Shown piece by piece: positions 12,659 to 25,827 of a stretch of DNA of 64,000 nt (position 1 is the first letter of the stretch; every line of letters starts with the position of its first letter). The stretch covers positions 145,680,060 to 145,744,059 of the forward strand of contig CM037586.1 in the NCBI GenBank assembly GCA_021018995.1. The letters run 5' to 3'. A program made the position numbers and the translations under genes. Below the pieces are notes generated by a model. That model was not told the origin of the DNA, did not search any database, and saw only the letters and a list, made by a program, of their open reading frames with translations. This DNA is from Chloranthus sessilifolius (taxonomy: Eukaryota > Streptophyta > Magnoliopsida > Chloranthales > Chloranthaceae).

Positions 12659-14411
12659 TAACGCTTTTCCAATTGGCTGCCCACCAATGACACATGGAAC
12701 TGTTGGGACTCCAGGGTCTTTCAGTTTCTGTGGGTTTCCAATTGTAACATCGAACTGACTTGATTAGTAAGGAACACTTTCTTTGAAACATGAGTACGTG
12801 CCTTTCTCTTATGTGTGCACAAATCTTTGAAAAACTTGGCATACTTAGGAACTTGTTTGATTGTCTCAAGTAATGGAAGATTTATCTTTACTTGCTTGAA
12901 TGTTTCAAAGATTTCTTCCATTTTTGCTGGTCCCTTTCTCATTCTAGATGGAGGAGTTAGGCATTGAGGGAATGGTGCCTTTGGGACATAAGGTGCAGAT
13001 TCAAGTTTCGGTTCTTTTTCACGTCCGTGTTGGATAGTTGGAAGTGACACTTCCTCTATTTCTTTTTCTTTTCCCTTCTCTCTTCCTTGCCCTTTCTCTT
13101 TCTCTTTTCCTTTTTCTTTATCTTTTCTTATCTCTAATTCTTTCTCTTTCTCTGCTTCTCTTTCTTCATCAGCTTCCTCAGGCATTTCCACTTGATTATC
13201 AACCACTCGTCCATTTCTCAGCATTGTAACAGCTTTCAACTGTTGACTATTTGATGGTCCTTCATCAGATGATGCTTGGCCTCGAGGATTATTGATGGAT
13301 TGGCTAGGAAGCCTACCTTCCTCTCGTTGACTCAGTTGATTAGTCAATTGACTGACTTGGTCCATTATCATCTGCTGAAAATATTGCATGCTTCGCATCA
13401 CCTTTTCTTCCAGATCAGAATCTTTCGAAGTGCTGGTATGAGATTGATTAAGATTCTGATTGAAATTCTGATTTTTTCGGTATTCAGTATTTGGATGATA
13501 ATACGGAGCATTCTGCTGGAAATTGGAATTCTGTTGGAAATTAGGATTCTGTTGTGGAGGAAAATTCTGCTGAAAATTTTGTTGAAATTTTGTTGTCCAC
13601 TCATTGGATTAGATCTGAATTGCTGATTCACCTGTCCAGTTTGGTTTGATCCTCCCCATCCTAAGTTGGGGTGATTTTTCCATTCCGGATTGTATGTGTT
13701 TGAGTACATGTTCCTACCTTGTCGCTGATATGATTGAGTCAGATTCACCTGCTCTTGAGGAGTAGGTTCATCAGGAAGAAATGACAAGGTAGTAGGGCAC
13801 TCGTTAGCCATGTGACCTGGGTGGTCACAAATTGAACACACAGTGGGGGTGATAGGAGCTTTAGCTTGCTTGGTAGCAGCTAACAACATATTCATTTGCT
13901 TGGACAGCATGTCAACCTTTGTTGATAGATCAGAGGTATTGTTGTTGACATCAAATAATCCATTTCTAGTCAACACATGTGATTTTGTTACCACATCCCA
14001 ATTAGTTCGCTCCATTGTGGCATTTTGGATTGAAGTTTGATATAACTTCTCAAACAATGCCCACAGCTCATCAGCCTCTTTCGTGGCACACGATCCTCCG
14101 AAAGATGCATCAACCATGCATCTCTCTTCTGAAATCAGTCCATTGTAAAAACTTTGGACTTGTTGCCACCTTGGAACTTGATAATTTGGACAACTCTTAA
14201 TCAATTCCTTAAAGCGTTCCCAACATTCATGAAATGTTTCTGTAGGTTGTTGGGAAAAGAACTGGATCTTCTGACGCAACTCAATGGTTTTGGTCATGGA
14301 AAAATATTTTTTAAGAAACTGACGGTGTAGCTCTCTGCCCAACTCCGAATAGATTGCGGTTCTAAGGAATAGAACCACGTTTTTGCCTTATCCCTTAAAG
14401 AGAAAGGAAAG

Positions 14412-16618
14412 TGTGACAGCCCGAATTTCAGCACCCCGAAATTAGTGCCATCAACACGATCCTCAAGGCCGTGCCCTGGGTTCTTCACGATACATTGGTA
14501 TATACAAGCTAAAACTGTAATTAGGGCGCACGTAGCTACTCTAAACAAGTTCTCATATATAAAAATCATGGTATCGAAAAGCAGTCCTTGTCCCATGCCA
14601 ATTCATGGGCATAAGAACTTACCCAAAACCATTACTGATATCTGTTCATCCTAGACGTTTTATCAAAAGAAACAGTATTTAAATACATTCGAATAAAGAG
14701 GCTTGACATACCAAGCCGTATCTAATACTCTCAACTCACTCTCAACGTATGCAGTGGGTTTCCTAGAAGAATTCCTCAGGAGGAGGTTCTGACTCTTCTG
14801 TGGGTACGTAATCCGAATCCCCTGGATCAGCGTCTCCAGAAGTCTCTGCTGCCACTAGTCCTGGACCTGCGACGTATAGTCTAAGGGGGGTGAGCTACAT
14901 CCTAGCTCCGTAGGGAAACAAAAAGAACATATAGATTAACCTTCACACATATGTCAGCAGTTTTAAAAGCATAAATTATTGAGTAACGTTTATGGAAAAC
15001 AATTGAATAACTGGAATAAAAAAATAATGATTTCGACTGTCACTTTGCATGGTTTTGTTTAATCTCCTTGCGGGTTTAGTTGTGAATTTGGCCCAAATCT
15101 CTTAAATCTTAACTTAAGTAGTCCCCGAGCAATATAGCATCGAGCCCCGATGGAATACCCGCCATCGTGGTCTGACTAGACAGTTGTTATATGTATTCCC
15201 TGGGAATACTGCCCAAGCCCCTTTCTCATAGGTGGCGGGGTTTATTCTTAATCTACATCCCTGGGAAATACTATGAATGTATGGATTGGCCGCCGTACAG
15301 GTCACGGATATCCTGTCGAGTCAGTCGTGGGTATCCCACTACGTCGGTGGGGTATTCTAATCAAACCTTAAATAATAAAAATATCGAATGTGCTCTACAT
15401 ATAGTTATTCACCGTGATTGTGCTAATTATATTACATCAGGCCTTGTCACATTACTTCCGTTTCATTGTTAGTTTTCATCTGCATCCCTGGGATGCCCCT
15501 GATTCCATCGCATCCTTCAGATGTTTACTCTATAATTTTTCGTCCCCTGGGGACCTCAAGACTATCACGTTTGAAGCTCACTCACACACCCTTTTTCATA
15601 ATGATCATGCAGTACTTGACTAATTTAATTTGGATTACACTACATATATGAATTGACGAAATAATGTACATGTTTCAAGAATATTCCCTACCTTGACGAA
15701 TTTCAAAGCACGCCTTCTCGTAGAGGTTTACACTTTACGATCATACGTCAAACCTACATTTCATGTATTTAGAATATGCTTAGAAAGGTTACCAGGATCA
15801 TTGGAGTGCATAACCTCCATGTTTCTATACCCATAATTTCAAGAACTGAGTGGTGCCTCGCGTGAGCGAGAAAAATTCCTCGCTCGAGCGGTCACTAGAC
15901 CTCGCTCGAGCGCTCACTTGACCTCGCTCGAGCGATTAAATCGAGGTCGCTCGAGCGGTTAAACCGAGCCGCCTGAAGCTTTACTGGGGACCTCGCTCGA
16001 GCGAGCTTCCCTCTTATTTTGGGGACCGCTCGAGCGAGCCCAGAGCTATATTTTTACTATTTATCCTCGCTCGAGCGAGCCCTTTAGGCCGCTCGAGCGA
16101 GGAGCGATGATTTTTGCTCCTCGATCTGATCGAGAATACTATTTCTCCCTTCATTCAAACCTTAATATCATTAAAATCATTCAACCAACATTCTTCCTAT
16201 TATTTAAAACATGCCTAAGCATCTATCATGTCTTTAACATACCTCCGACGATGAGTCTCGCGCAAGTTCGATTTAAGATTCAAAATTCTACTAGGCTAAC
16301 AGGTCTCCAAGGTTCCTCCTCCAGCCTTTTCTCCAACTCTTCCGCCGATTTAAGTCCCAATGAAACCCTAGTTCTTTACTAAGCTCTTCTTTTCTTTCTC
16401 TCTATTTCTCCTTCTCTCTATTTAGGTTAGAATAGAGTTACGTAAGGGCTCTTCTCTCCTCTCTCTTTCACTTATATACTTATAAGTTAGGAAAATACTA
16501 GTGTGTTCCCCACATACACACATAGTGTCTACGGGTTCGTTTTGGTTTCCTTGTGAAACACATATACATGTATATAGTGCATGACGTGCACGTTTCCCAA
16601 AAATCTGGGGTTGTGACA
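14412..16618 (-). mobile_element. S1: solo LTR of a Ty3/gypsy element
   Basis: TG...CA ends (minus strand TGTCACAACCCC to GGGCTGTCACA) are flanked by GAAAG (14407-14411 and 16619-16623, exact), and A1 gag continues after it. No internal domain, primer site or gene is present, as expected after unequal recombination between two LTRs. The 2.2 kb size and end sequences fit chromovirus LTRs. It is a different family from G1-G4. Confidence 0.92.
15857..16107. repeat. GCTCGAGCGAGC-type palindrome array, S1
   Basis: About ten units built on CTCGAGCG or CGCTCGAGCGAG, GC-rich in an AT-rich surrounding, are spaced about 8-35 nt. Same organisation as the arrays in G1-G4 but with an unrelated core. Confidence 0.85.
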
Positions 16619-16957
16619 GAAAGAGTCTGAGCTTAGCTATCTCATCAGTGACATTGTGGACTCTGAATATTTTGCATACCCTAGTGAATTCATTTAGATG
16701 AACGTGCGGATTTTCATTTGCTAATCCATGAAAAATTGGTAGCATTTGGATCATTGCTGATTTGAATTCATAGTGGTTTCCCTGAATGGGAGAATGCATG
16801 ATGCATTCCTGATCCTCATAAAAATCAGGATCATTTAATACTCCAATGTTCTAGGGCCCTCATCAAAATTATTGTTCATGTTATTTCCATTATTTGCATT
16901 ATTGCCATTATTGCCATTCCGATTATTCCCATTCATTTCTTGCCTTTGATCAGCCAT

Positions 16958-17629
16958 GGTATCAGTATGATGATACTGATTCCTCTGGATTCTACGATTC
17001 TCTCTACAAGATCTTTCGATCTCAAGATTAAACGATTGCAGATGCGGGTGATGAGATCGAGTAAAGCTCATGCACCAACACTCACAACAAGGATTGATGA
17101 ATCCACAACACACCCAAAATTCAGCTTCAATCGATTGAAAGAAGTGTCTCAATCGATTGACACAGGCTCACAAAGTTTTTTTTTTTTTTTTTTTTTTATA
17201 ATTTAAATTAAAATTTGAATTTAAATTAAAGAAGAATTTATTTATTTATTTATTTTTTTAATTCAAATTTCAAAAATAAAAATTAAATTCAAAAATTAAA
17301 ATATAAAATTTAAATTTCAAAACCTAAAGGCAATCCTATAAAATCTTATCTAAAAGAGAAAAATAAGGGAAAGAATAAAAGATTCCTAAATTTCCTAAGG
17401 AAGGTCTCCTAAAAATCTAAACTTCCTAAAAGACTCCTACAAAAACTTACCTAAGAGAGAAAAATAAGGGAAAGAAGATTTTGCAAAGCAAAAATCCAAA
17501 AAATGATTTTTTTTTTGTTTTTTTAAATTAAATTAAAATTTTGAATTTAAAATAAATTTTTTTTTTTTAAATTTTTTTAAACACAAAACACACAAATCCC
17601 TATCCGAATTAATCAAAATTTCGCTGATC
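16958..17629 (-). other. A1 5' leader
   Basis: Non-coding stretch between primer site and gag start. It holds two TCAATCGATTGA palindromes (17126-17162), a T21-class homopolymer (from 17176) and strongly A/T-biased low-complexity DNA (17200-17580). No gene seen. Confidence 0.75.
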
Positions 17630-17647
17630 TCCCCGGCAACGGCGCCA
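17630..17647 (-). other. A1 primer-binding site (tRNA-Asp type)
   Basis: The minus strand reads TGGCGCCGTTGCCGGGGA, the known Athila primer site complementary to the 3' end of tRNA-Asp, 6 nt from the LTR. Confidence 0.9.
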
Positions 17648-17653
17648 AAAACT

Positions 17654-18595
17654 TGATCGATTTTAAATATAACCCTTGCAAGTGCACAAGATCTATTGCA
17701 GTATGACAAGAACAAGGGTGTCGAACCCACAGGAAAACGTGAATTTTAATTAATTCTTTCAGAGATTTAAAAACGTCCCCAAGGAAGTACCAAAGGGCAG
17801 ATTCAATTTACCAAAAATTTATCACACTTTTCCTAAATGCAAGAAAAATAAATTAATTAATCTAAACAACTAATTACTGATGAATCTAAGAACAATATTT
17901 AAATATGATCAAGGAATATGCTACCCCAGATTAGTACCCTTTTTCTAGCATTAAAACCCACAGTTTCATCAAAGCATCATTCACACCATCATTCAGCTAT
18001 AGAGATGATTCGTAATAAAATATGATCATCAATCCGACATACCCTATTTAAAAATAATGACTCAGCCTATCATTGCGGTATGAGTCATGTAAGAAGCATA
18101 ACGTATCTCATGATGTTTAGATCACAACAGTAAATACATAATCGCTCGGCAGCCTAGATCAGTCTGCAGGTCCAGATCTAGCGATTACGGTTGTTGATAC
18201 GTGCAATCAACGGTCATAACAAGCATTCAATATATTTTCAATAACACAAACTTTGAGCAAAATGATTCCATGATGACAATAATAGACTGCGGTATTAATC
18301 ATAAAAAATTGCTACTTATCTCGGGATCGCATCTTCCCCGATCAACTGATTTAGCCGCTCATCTTTGGTGTATGATCTCCTTGTTCATTCAAAGTCATTC
18401 CACTTTTCATTTCTTCCAAAAAATCTTTGGTTACAATGCCTTTTCCTAAATACAATCTATGAATGTAAAAGAAAGACAGTGCAAATCCTAAGTACAATCT
18501 ATCCAGATCAATCCCTAGAAGAAGGAGAAAAGAAGAACCCTTGAAAAGATGCCCAGAGGAGTCTAAAACCAAAAATAATAATAATGAATAATAAT
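17654..18595 (-). repeat. A1 5' LTR, first part
   Basis: It matches 5345-6265 of the left LTR. It is cut by A2 at 18595 (ATAAT duplication, 18591-18595) and resumes at 27102. Confidence 0.92.
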
Positions 18596-19867
18596 TGATC
18601 GATTTTAAATAAACCCTTGCAAGTGTACAAGATCTGTTCTAGTAAGGCAAGAACAAGGGTGTCGAACCCACAGGGAAATCTGAAATTTTAATCAATTCTT
18701 TCTAGAGATTTAGAAAATATCCCCGAGGAAGTACCAAGGGGCAGATTTAATTTTTACCAAAAATTAACACTTTTCTAATTGCAAGAAAGAAAATAAATTA
18801 ATCTGAAAATTTTGTAATAAGAAATTTAAGAACAAATTTTAAGACGAGATCAAGGAATATGCTACCCCAGATTTGCATCCCTTTCTATTATTAAACCCAC
18901 AGTTTTATTAATCATCAAACACACCATCATTCCAAAAGATCAGATGACTAGTAATTAAGCATGATCATTAACCCGGCATACCCTATCTAAAAACGATGAC
19001 TCAGCCTAACATTGCGGTATGAATCATGCTAAAAGCATAGCGTATCTCATGATGTTTAGATCAAAACAACATAAACATAATCACAAACTTTGAGAAAACG
19101 ATTTGATGATGACAATATTATACTATGGCATTAAACATAAAATATGGGTACTTATCTGGGGATCGCATCTTCCCCGATCTACAGCTTTTAGCCACTCATC
19201 CTTGGTGCAAGATCTTCAATCTCATTCAAGTCCATTCCCAAGAGAAAAGAAAACTAAAAATAAAAATATGTTCTAAGCAAGTCTCTTTACAAAAAAAATC
19301 TAAACTAAAAACTAAACTAAAATTAAAAACTAAAAGCTCTCGGAAGATAAACCTACACTAAAAACTCTATATTCCAAAAAGCTCTCCCTTACAAAGCCGT
19401 GGGCCTCTTATTTATAATAGCCGATTCAAACTAACCCTAGTTGCTTCAATCGATTGAGGCTTAGATCTCAATCGATTGACTTTGAGTTCGAATCCCCTTA
19501 GGGCACTTCTGCCTTCATGTCTCAATCGATTGAATTTCATGTCTCAATTGATTGACTTTCTAGGGTTGAGTTTTTCTCCATCTGTCAATCGATTGACAAT
19601 AATGCCTCAATCGATTGACTCTTCAATGCAAAGTCTTCCCTTTCTTGATGGAAGTTGATTCTCTTCATGGCTTTCAGTGCTTCTTTGGACCTTTTTGTCC
19701 ATCGCTCTTTTATAGCCTTTAATTTCCTTCTTTTATGCACTTGAACGATCTAACTATCAGAAACACCTGTAAACATCAAAACCTCACAACAACCATCAAA
19801 TACTTTCATCGAACGGCTAAGTGTAGGATTTAAGGTATGAAATATAGTCATATTTCAGTACCGATCA
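18596..19867 (-). repeat. A2 3' LTR
   Basis: Pairs with 25828-27096; the copies look nearly identical apart from the first 200 bp. The first several hundred bp also resemble the A1 LTR. TCAATCGATTGA cluster at 19445-19620. Confidence 0.92.
19445..19620. repeat. TCAATCGATTGA palindromes, A2 LTR
   Basis: Six units at irregular spacing. In element orientation they lie upstream of a TATA-like box (TATAAATA, minus strand; counterpart at 26638-26645 in the other LTR). The set recurs at 26674-26849 and, more loosely, in the A2 leader. Confidence 0.82.
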
Positions 19868-21990
19868 CACCCCCAAACCTACACTTTGCTAGTCCTCGAG
19901 CAAAGAGAATGATAAATATAAAAATAAAACTAACATCCTAAAATTTAAATGCCACTTTCGTAGGGAACACGATTGCACTTAGCATGTGCAACAAGCCTTT
20001 AAACCCCTAGGTGTTCCCTAGTGGAGGAGTTGTGTCTCCTGAGGGTTTACAGTGAAGTTACCCACAAACTTCAAGGCTATCGGAATTTTTGAGTTTTCGA
20101 AACATGATTTTTTTTTTTTATAACATATATACCATTCAAAAACAAAAACATCATTAATTGGTTCAACATGTGAATCATCAATCTTAAATACCAATGTCAT
20201 GTCAATCATGCTAGTATCCATTCAAATTAATCTAATGCTCAAATTGTTAGATAACTCATTCATTCATGCTTAAACGTGAAGTGTGTGCATACCAAAACCA
20301 AGATTCATCCATCTTAGAACTAGTCCAAACGGAAAATCATCGGATCTCATGTCTCAACTCAATCCTCACTTTAGGTATACTCTCGAAATAAAATCACTCC
20401 GATGATGGGTAAGTTTTCGCACACATGTGAGAGATCAATACAAAACACATCAAAAGGTCTCACATGATAAATGAAACACGATGTAATCAATGAACAAAAA
20501 AAATAGATCTCATAAGACGAGATACTTGAATATCCTAAGCATGTCATATCAAGTGTCATAGGTATCACATATTTACTCTCCACAAGGCGCTACCAATGCA
20601 AGATCGATCATGAAGGTCTTTTGTAGGGTTGTAATGGGGCTCGAAAGGGTAAGAAAGAAAGGAATTTAGATTCAAAATTTAGAAATCAAAAGGTACTAAC
20701 TTTTTCTTTCTATTGCTCTTCTTTTCTTTTCTAATTTCTCACCATTTTTTTTTTTTCAATATTTTCTTTTCTCACTCTTTCTTCTTCTTTTGAATTTCTT
20801 TTCTTAATGGTACCTCACATTTTCATTCTTTGTCAAATTTCTCTTTTTTTTATATTTTGCCATACACTCTCAAGAACACCACAACTCGGTATCCCTCCAC
20901 TTACTCTCTTTTCACTCATTTTCATCCCTCGTTCCCAACGTCTCAGAAATAAGAAGGGTAAAGCTGAATTTTCAGAAATGGTAAAGGGTTAAAGGTTAAT
21001 GTGGCTTATCAAAGAATGTATAAAGGTAAATTTTTCAATAGGCTCAAAGGGGTACTAGAAGGATAAATTTATATGAGGTGAGACATTTTAAGCACAAACG
21101 AGCCAAAGATGGCCTTCAATCATATCCTTAAAAGATGGTAATCTTGCCTATTTGTCTTGAGTAGATATACAGTACGTTCTAACACAATAATATGAATTTG
21201 ATTTCATGCAAAGTCACAAGCCAAAAATAAAATGTATGAGATTATGCAAAATAATTCGTATTCAAAGAAAACTCCGAGTTTATGTATTCACTCATCAATG
21301 ACGGGAAAATAGCTCTAAAGCTCACCAGGTTTAGTCTCCACCTACGATCCAACGTTTAAAATAATTCATCGATTTCTAAATCTTAGCTTGGTATAAGTGC
21401 ACAAATTCTAAGCATGAATTTCAAAGTCATCCACAAATTATCACATTAAGCTTCATTATCCTAGATACAAGTAATCAAAATATGCCATCAATATTCTCAA
21501 AATTAAATTCTCATGCATCATCAACTAAAGTTTGAAAACTACTGCAAAGTAAATCATGTATGATGGTTAAAATTGTTTATTTATTATTATTATTATTTAT
21601 TTTTTATATTTTTTTTAAATACATAACACAAGATAGATAACCATACCCCCAAACCTAAGAATGACAATGTCCTCATTGTTTGAAATAAGTAGGCACCCCC
21701 AAACCTGTTGAAAAGTACCTCACACAAAGATCAAAAAGTAGAATATATATGCATCAAATTAGAACATGACCAAAAATAGATTGAAGGTAATGTGGCTATA
21801 TGTATTTGGAAAGTAAAAACAACCTAAACTAAACTAAAACTAAATTCTAGAACTAACAAAACAAAAAGGAAAACAAAATAAGTAAAACACACCGGTTGCC
21901 TCCCGAGAAGCCGAGTTTAAGTGTCGGATACCGACCTCTTCATTGCTCAAATACCGAGATCAAATACCGGATCAACTGTTTAATTTCACA
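19868..21990 (-). other. A2 polypurine tract and 3' non-coding region
   Basis: AGGTTTGGGGGTG (19868-19880, minus strand) abuts the LTR, with two further near copies at 21644-21656 and 21693-21706. A pyrimidine-rich stretch runs 20700-20860. The region aligns with A1 7048-9126. The pol deletion junction lies at roughly 21950-22080. No gene seen. Confidence 0.78.
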
Positions 21991-22029
21991 GCTTGATGGT
22001 CGCTTTCAGTTGATGGGGTCAAGACAACT

Positions 22030-22506
22030 TTACTTTAACAGTAGTGATTCTACCCTCACGACATGATGAACACCAAATTTTTCTTCTAATCGCCTCCTTT
22101 TAGATCCCTTTTTCTCAGAGAAGGCCAACAAAGCCGTTTCAACTTCTTCTTTGATGAGCATTGATGGTAATGCTTCATCCATTACTTTGTCCATGCGATC
22201 GATGTAAAAACAATCGACCTCATCCTCATCAGGGAAATGGTTCATCGTATGGAAAATATTCAATCGAACCTTCATGTTTCCAAAAGCGTCCATGACACTG
22301 TTCGACAATTTATGCAAGCGTTGGCGATGGCGAAAGCAGACGTCCAAGCATGATGCGGACTTGATTAATTGATTTAACAGATGATTCCATGTCCAAAACA
22401 ACAAAATCCACTGGAAAGACAAACTTATCTATTCCAACCAAGACATCCTCAATAACGTCCCTCGGTCATCTTTTCCGATCTATCGCGAGCATGTGACCGT
22501 TGGGTC
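22030..22506 (-). pseudogene. A2 protease remnant
   Basis: The frame contains FGNMKVRLNIFH, DEVDCFYIDRMDKV and EEVETALLAF, matching the region after the protease in A1 (12150-12350). It is frameshifted at 22300-22500 relative to A1 and ends just before the pol deletion. The protease active-site region (about 22507-22560, VNLIPYSLYEKL) survives in another frame. Confidence 0.75.
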
Positions 22507-24639
22507 TCAATTCACCCAGTCGAGTTTCTCGTACAATGAATATGGGATTAAATTAACACTGCTCCCAAATCCAATAACGCTTTCCCAACTGGTTGCCACC
22601 AATGACACATGGAGCAGTGGGAACTGTGGTCTTTTAGTTTTGTGGGGTTTCCAATTGCAATATGGGCCGACTTGATTAGTCAAGAACACTTTCCTCGAAA
22701 CATGATTACGTGCCTTTCTCTTCCGAGTGCATAAATCTTTGAAAAACTTTGCATACTCAGGCACTTGCTTGATCGTTTCAAGCAATGGAAGGTTTATCTT
22801 TACTTGCTTAAATGTTTCAAAATATCTTCCATTTTGTTGGTCCCTTTCCCATTCTTGATGGAGGAGTTAGGCATTGAGGAAATGGTGCCTTTGGGACAAA
22901 AGGTGATTCCATTTCTAATTCTTGTTCATGCCCTTGTTGGCCAAGTGAAGGAGGCTCGTCTTCCATTACTTTGTCTTTTCCTTCTCTCTTCTTTTCTCCT
23001 CCTCTTTCTCTTTCCTTTTCTCTCTCTCTCTTTCTGACTCTTTCTCTTCTCTTTCTTTTGACTCTTTCTCTTTTCCATTTCTCTTGCTTCTTCTTGCTCG
23101 CTTCTCCTTCTTCCTCTTTCAGATTCTCTTGCTTCAGAGGCATTTCCACTTGATTATCAACTTCACGCCCACTTCTCAAACGACTTTAATGTTTGATAGT
23201 TGGATGGTCCTCACTAGATGATGTTTGACCCGAGGATTGTTGACGGGTTGGTGGGAAGCCTACCTTCCGCTCGTTGGCTCGTTGATTAGTCAATTGACTA
23301 AATTGATCTAACATCATCTGTGAAAAGCTTGCATGCTTCGCATCATCTTTTCTTCGGATCGAATCTTTTGAATTGTTGGCATGAGATTGATTTAGATCCC
23401 GATTGAAATTCGGTTATTACTGATTCAGATATGGATGATCATACGAGCATTCTGAAATTAGAATTCTGGAAATAAGAATTCTGCTGAAATTCTGGTGTGG
23501 CTGAAATTTTTGTGGAAAAACTTGTTGTCCACCATTGGATTGGCTTTGTATGGTCGGTTTGGTTCAATCCACCCATCCTAAGTTGGGGTGATTTTTCCAT
23601 TCCGGATTGTAGGTATTGGAGTACATGTTACTACCACCTTGCTTGATAAGATTGAGTCTCATTGACCGCTTCTTGAAGTAGGTCCATCAAGAAGAATGAC
23701 AAGGTAGTGGGGCACTCACTAGCCATATGACCTGGATGGTCACAAATTGAGCACACAATGGGGGTGACAGGAACTTTAGCTTGCTTGGTTGCAGCTAACA
23801 ACATGTTCATCTGTTTGGACAACATATCAACCTTGGTTGATAGATCAGAGGTATTGTTGTTGACCTCATACAATCCGTTTTTGGTCAACATATGAGATTT
23901 AGGCGCCAAGTCCAACGTGGTTCGCCCATGTCTCACTTTGTATCAAGTTTGATACAACTTCTCAAACAATGCCCACAATTCGCCCTTCTTTTGTGGCACA
24001 AGATCCACCACAAGATGCATCAACCATGCGTCTTTCTTCAGGAATTAGTCCATTGTAAAAGCTTTGGACTTGTTGCCACCTTGGAATTTGATGATTAGGG
24101 CAACTTCTGATTAATTCCTTAAAACGTTCCCAACATTCATGGAATGTTTCAGTAGGTTGTTGGGAAAAGAATTGAATCTTTTGACGCAACTCAATGGCCT
24201 TTCATGGGAAAGTACTTCTTGAGGAACGATGTAGCTCGGCCCAACTCGAATAGATTGTGGTTCTAAGGAATAGAACCACGTTTTGCCTTATCTCTGTAAA
24301 GAGAACGGAAAGAGTCAGACTTAGCTATCTCGTCGATAACGTTGTGGACTCTGAACATTTTGCATACCCCAAAGTGAATTCATTTAAATGAGCGTGTGGA
24401 TTTTCATTTGCTAAACCATGGAAAATTGGTAGCATATGAATCGCATGATTTGAATTCATAGTGGTTCCTCGGGATGGGAGCATGCATGATGCATTCCTCG
24501 ATCCTCGTAAAACCGGGATCATTATAATATTCAAGTGTTCTAGGTCCCTCATAGTAATTATTGTTCCCATTATGTCCATTATTTGCATTGTTGCCATTAA
24601 GTTGTTGTTTCCATTCATTTCTTGCTCTTGATCGACCAT
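22507..24639 (-). pseudogene. A2 gag
   Basis: It starts at 24639 (MVDQEQEMNGNN). Fragments follow in at least five frames: MLPIFHGLANENPHAHLNEF, FSQQPTETFHECWERFKEL, the zinc knuckle CSICDHPGHMASEC (about 23720-23760), a Glu/Lys/Arg-rich tract (22970-23150) and VPEYAKFFKDLC. All correspond in order to A1 gag. Many of the frame changes fall where A1 has CAG or CTG and A2 has a shorter form, so some may be base-calling errors. Confidence 0.8.
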
Positions 24640-25185
24640 GGTATCGATGATGATAATCTTGATTCCTTTGGATTCTATGATTGTCTACAAAGATCGTTCG
24701 ATCTCCGGATTAAGCGGTAGTAAGTGTGGGTGATGAGAAGCGAGTAAAGTTCATACACACTCACAATCAAGGGTTTGAAGAATCCAAAATAAATCCACAC
24801 AAATCTCAATCGATTGAGGCGTGGTCTCAATAGATTAATGACTTACAAATTTGCATAAAAATGACTTTATGAGTCAATCGTATGAGGGGCTGCTCTCAAT
24901 CGATTGAGGTTCCAAGAGTCAAAAAAAACACACAAAACTTCACACCAAGACTTTGTCAGTCAAGCGATTAAGAGGCTCCTCTCAATCGAATGAGGTTCCA
25001 AGCTTAAAAGCACACAAGAGTTGTGTCAATTGATTGACATAGGAATGTCAATCGATTGAACAAAAGTAGAAACACACAAAAGTTTGTCGATCAATCTATT
25101 GAGGAGCTACTCTCGATAGAGGAAAGAAAAACAATCAGAAAAGTAAGGAGAAAGAGGAAAGAAAAACAATCAGAAATTTTTTTTA

Positions 25186-25216
<31 letters not shown>

Positions 25217-25803
25217 TTTTTTTAAAACTTTCCTAAAAAAAAAAAAACTTCTAAACAAGAATATAAACCTTCCTAAAAATATAAACTTCCTAAAATATAA
25301 ACTTCCTAAAAGAATAAAAAATAAAAATATAAACTTCCTAAAATAAAAACTTCCTAAAAGAATAAAAAATAAAAATATAAACTTCCTAAAAACTATTTTT
25401 AGAAAATCCTATCAAATCTAAAAGAGGAAAATAAAAAAAAATAATAAAAAAAAAGAATCCTACTAAACTAAGAACTTCTAAAAACCTAAACTTCCTAAAA
25501 GAATATTGCAAAATCTAATCTAAGAGAGAAGAATTAAGCAAAGAAATTTGTTTTTGATTTTTTTTTCTCTTTTTTTTTTTGATTTTTTTCTATTTTCAGC
25601 TTTCAATCTATTGACAGAGTTGTGTCAATAGATTGAGACACAATTATTGCTAAAAACACACACAGTCAATCGATTGAGAACAAGGCTCAATCGATTGACC
25701 CAACACACACACAAAATAGAGTCAATCGATTGAGGGTTATTCTCAATCGATTTCGCTATAAAACAAAAATCTCTAATCGGAATTAACCAAAATTTCGCCG
25801 ATT
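24640..25803 (-). other. A2 5' leader with palindromes and AT-rich repeats
   Basis: TCAATCGATTGA palindromes, several degenerate, occur at 24805-25090 and 25602-25755. Between them lie poly-T (25198-25223) and a CTTCCTAAAA-based direct repeat of about 60 bp (25260-25400). No gene seen. Confidence 0.75.
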
Positions 25804-25821
25804 TCCCCGGCAACGGCGCCA
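25804..25821 (-). other. A2 primer-binding site (tRNA-Asp type)
   Basis: Same 18 nt as in A1 (TGGCGCCGTTGCCGGGGA on the minus strand), 6 nt from the LTR. Confidence 0.9.
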
Positions 25822-25827
25822 AAAACT

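Larger units (their letters stand above)
12721..16957 (-). pseudogene. A1 gag, split by solo LTR S1
   Basis: The start is taken at 16957 (MADQRQEMNGNN, an Asn/Gly-rich N-terminus also seen in A2). The capsid-like part continues to 16619, is broken by S1, and resumes at 14411 with FPFSLRDKAKTWF. It reaches a single zinc knuckle CSICDHPGHMANEC (about 13795-13840). Downstream is a Glu/Lys-rich low-complexity segment (13040-13200) and a segment (PYVPKAPFPQ, VPKYAKFFKDLC) that in Athila leads to the protease. Frameshifts occur near 16835, 13400-13620 and 12720. Gag would form the particle and bind RNA; not functional here. Confidence 0.87.

Noticed and set aside
13038-13229. + strand frame rich in Leu/Phe/Ser
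   Set aside because: Reverse reading of the Glu/Lys-rich tract of A1 gag; the same artefact occurs at 22971-23153 in A2.
15191-15651. Possible genes inside S1
   Set aside because: Frames are short, overlapping, without recognisable domains, and S1 has the structure of a bare LTR.
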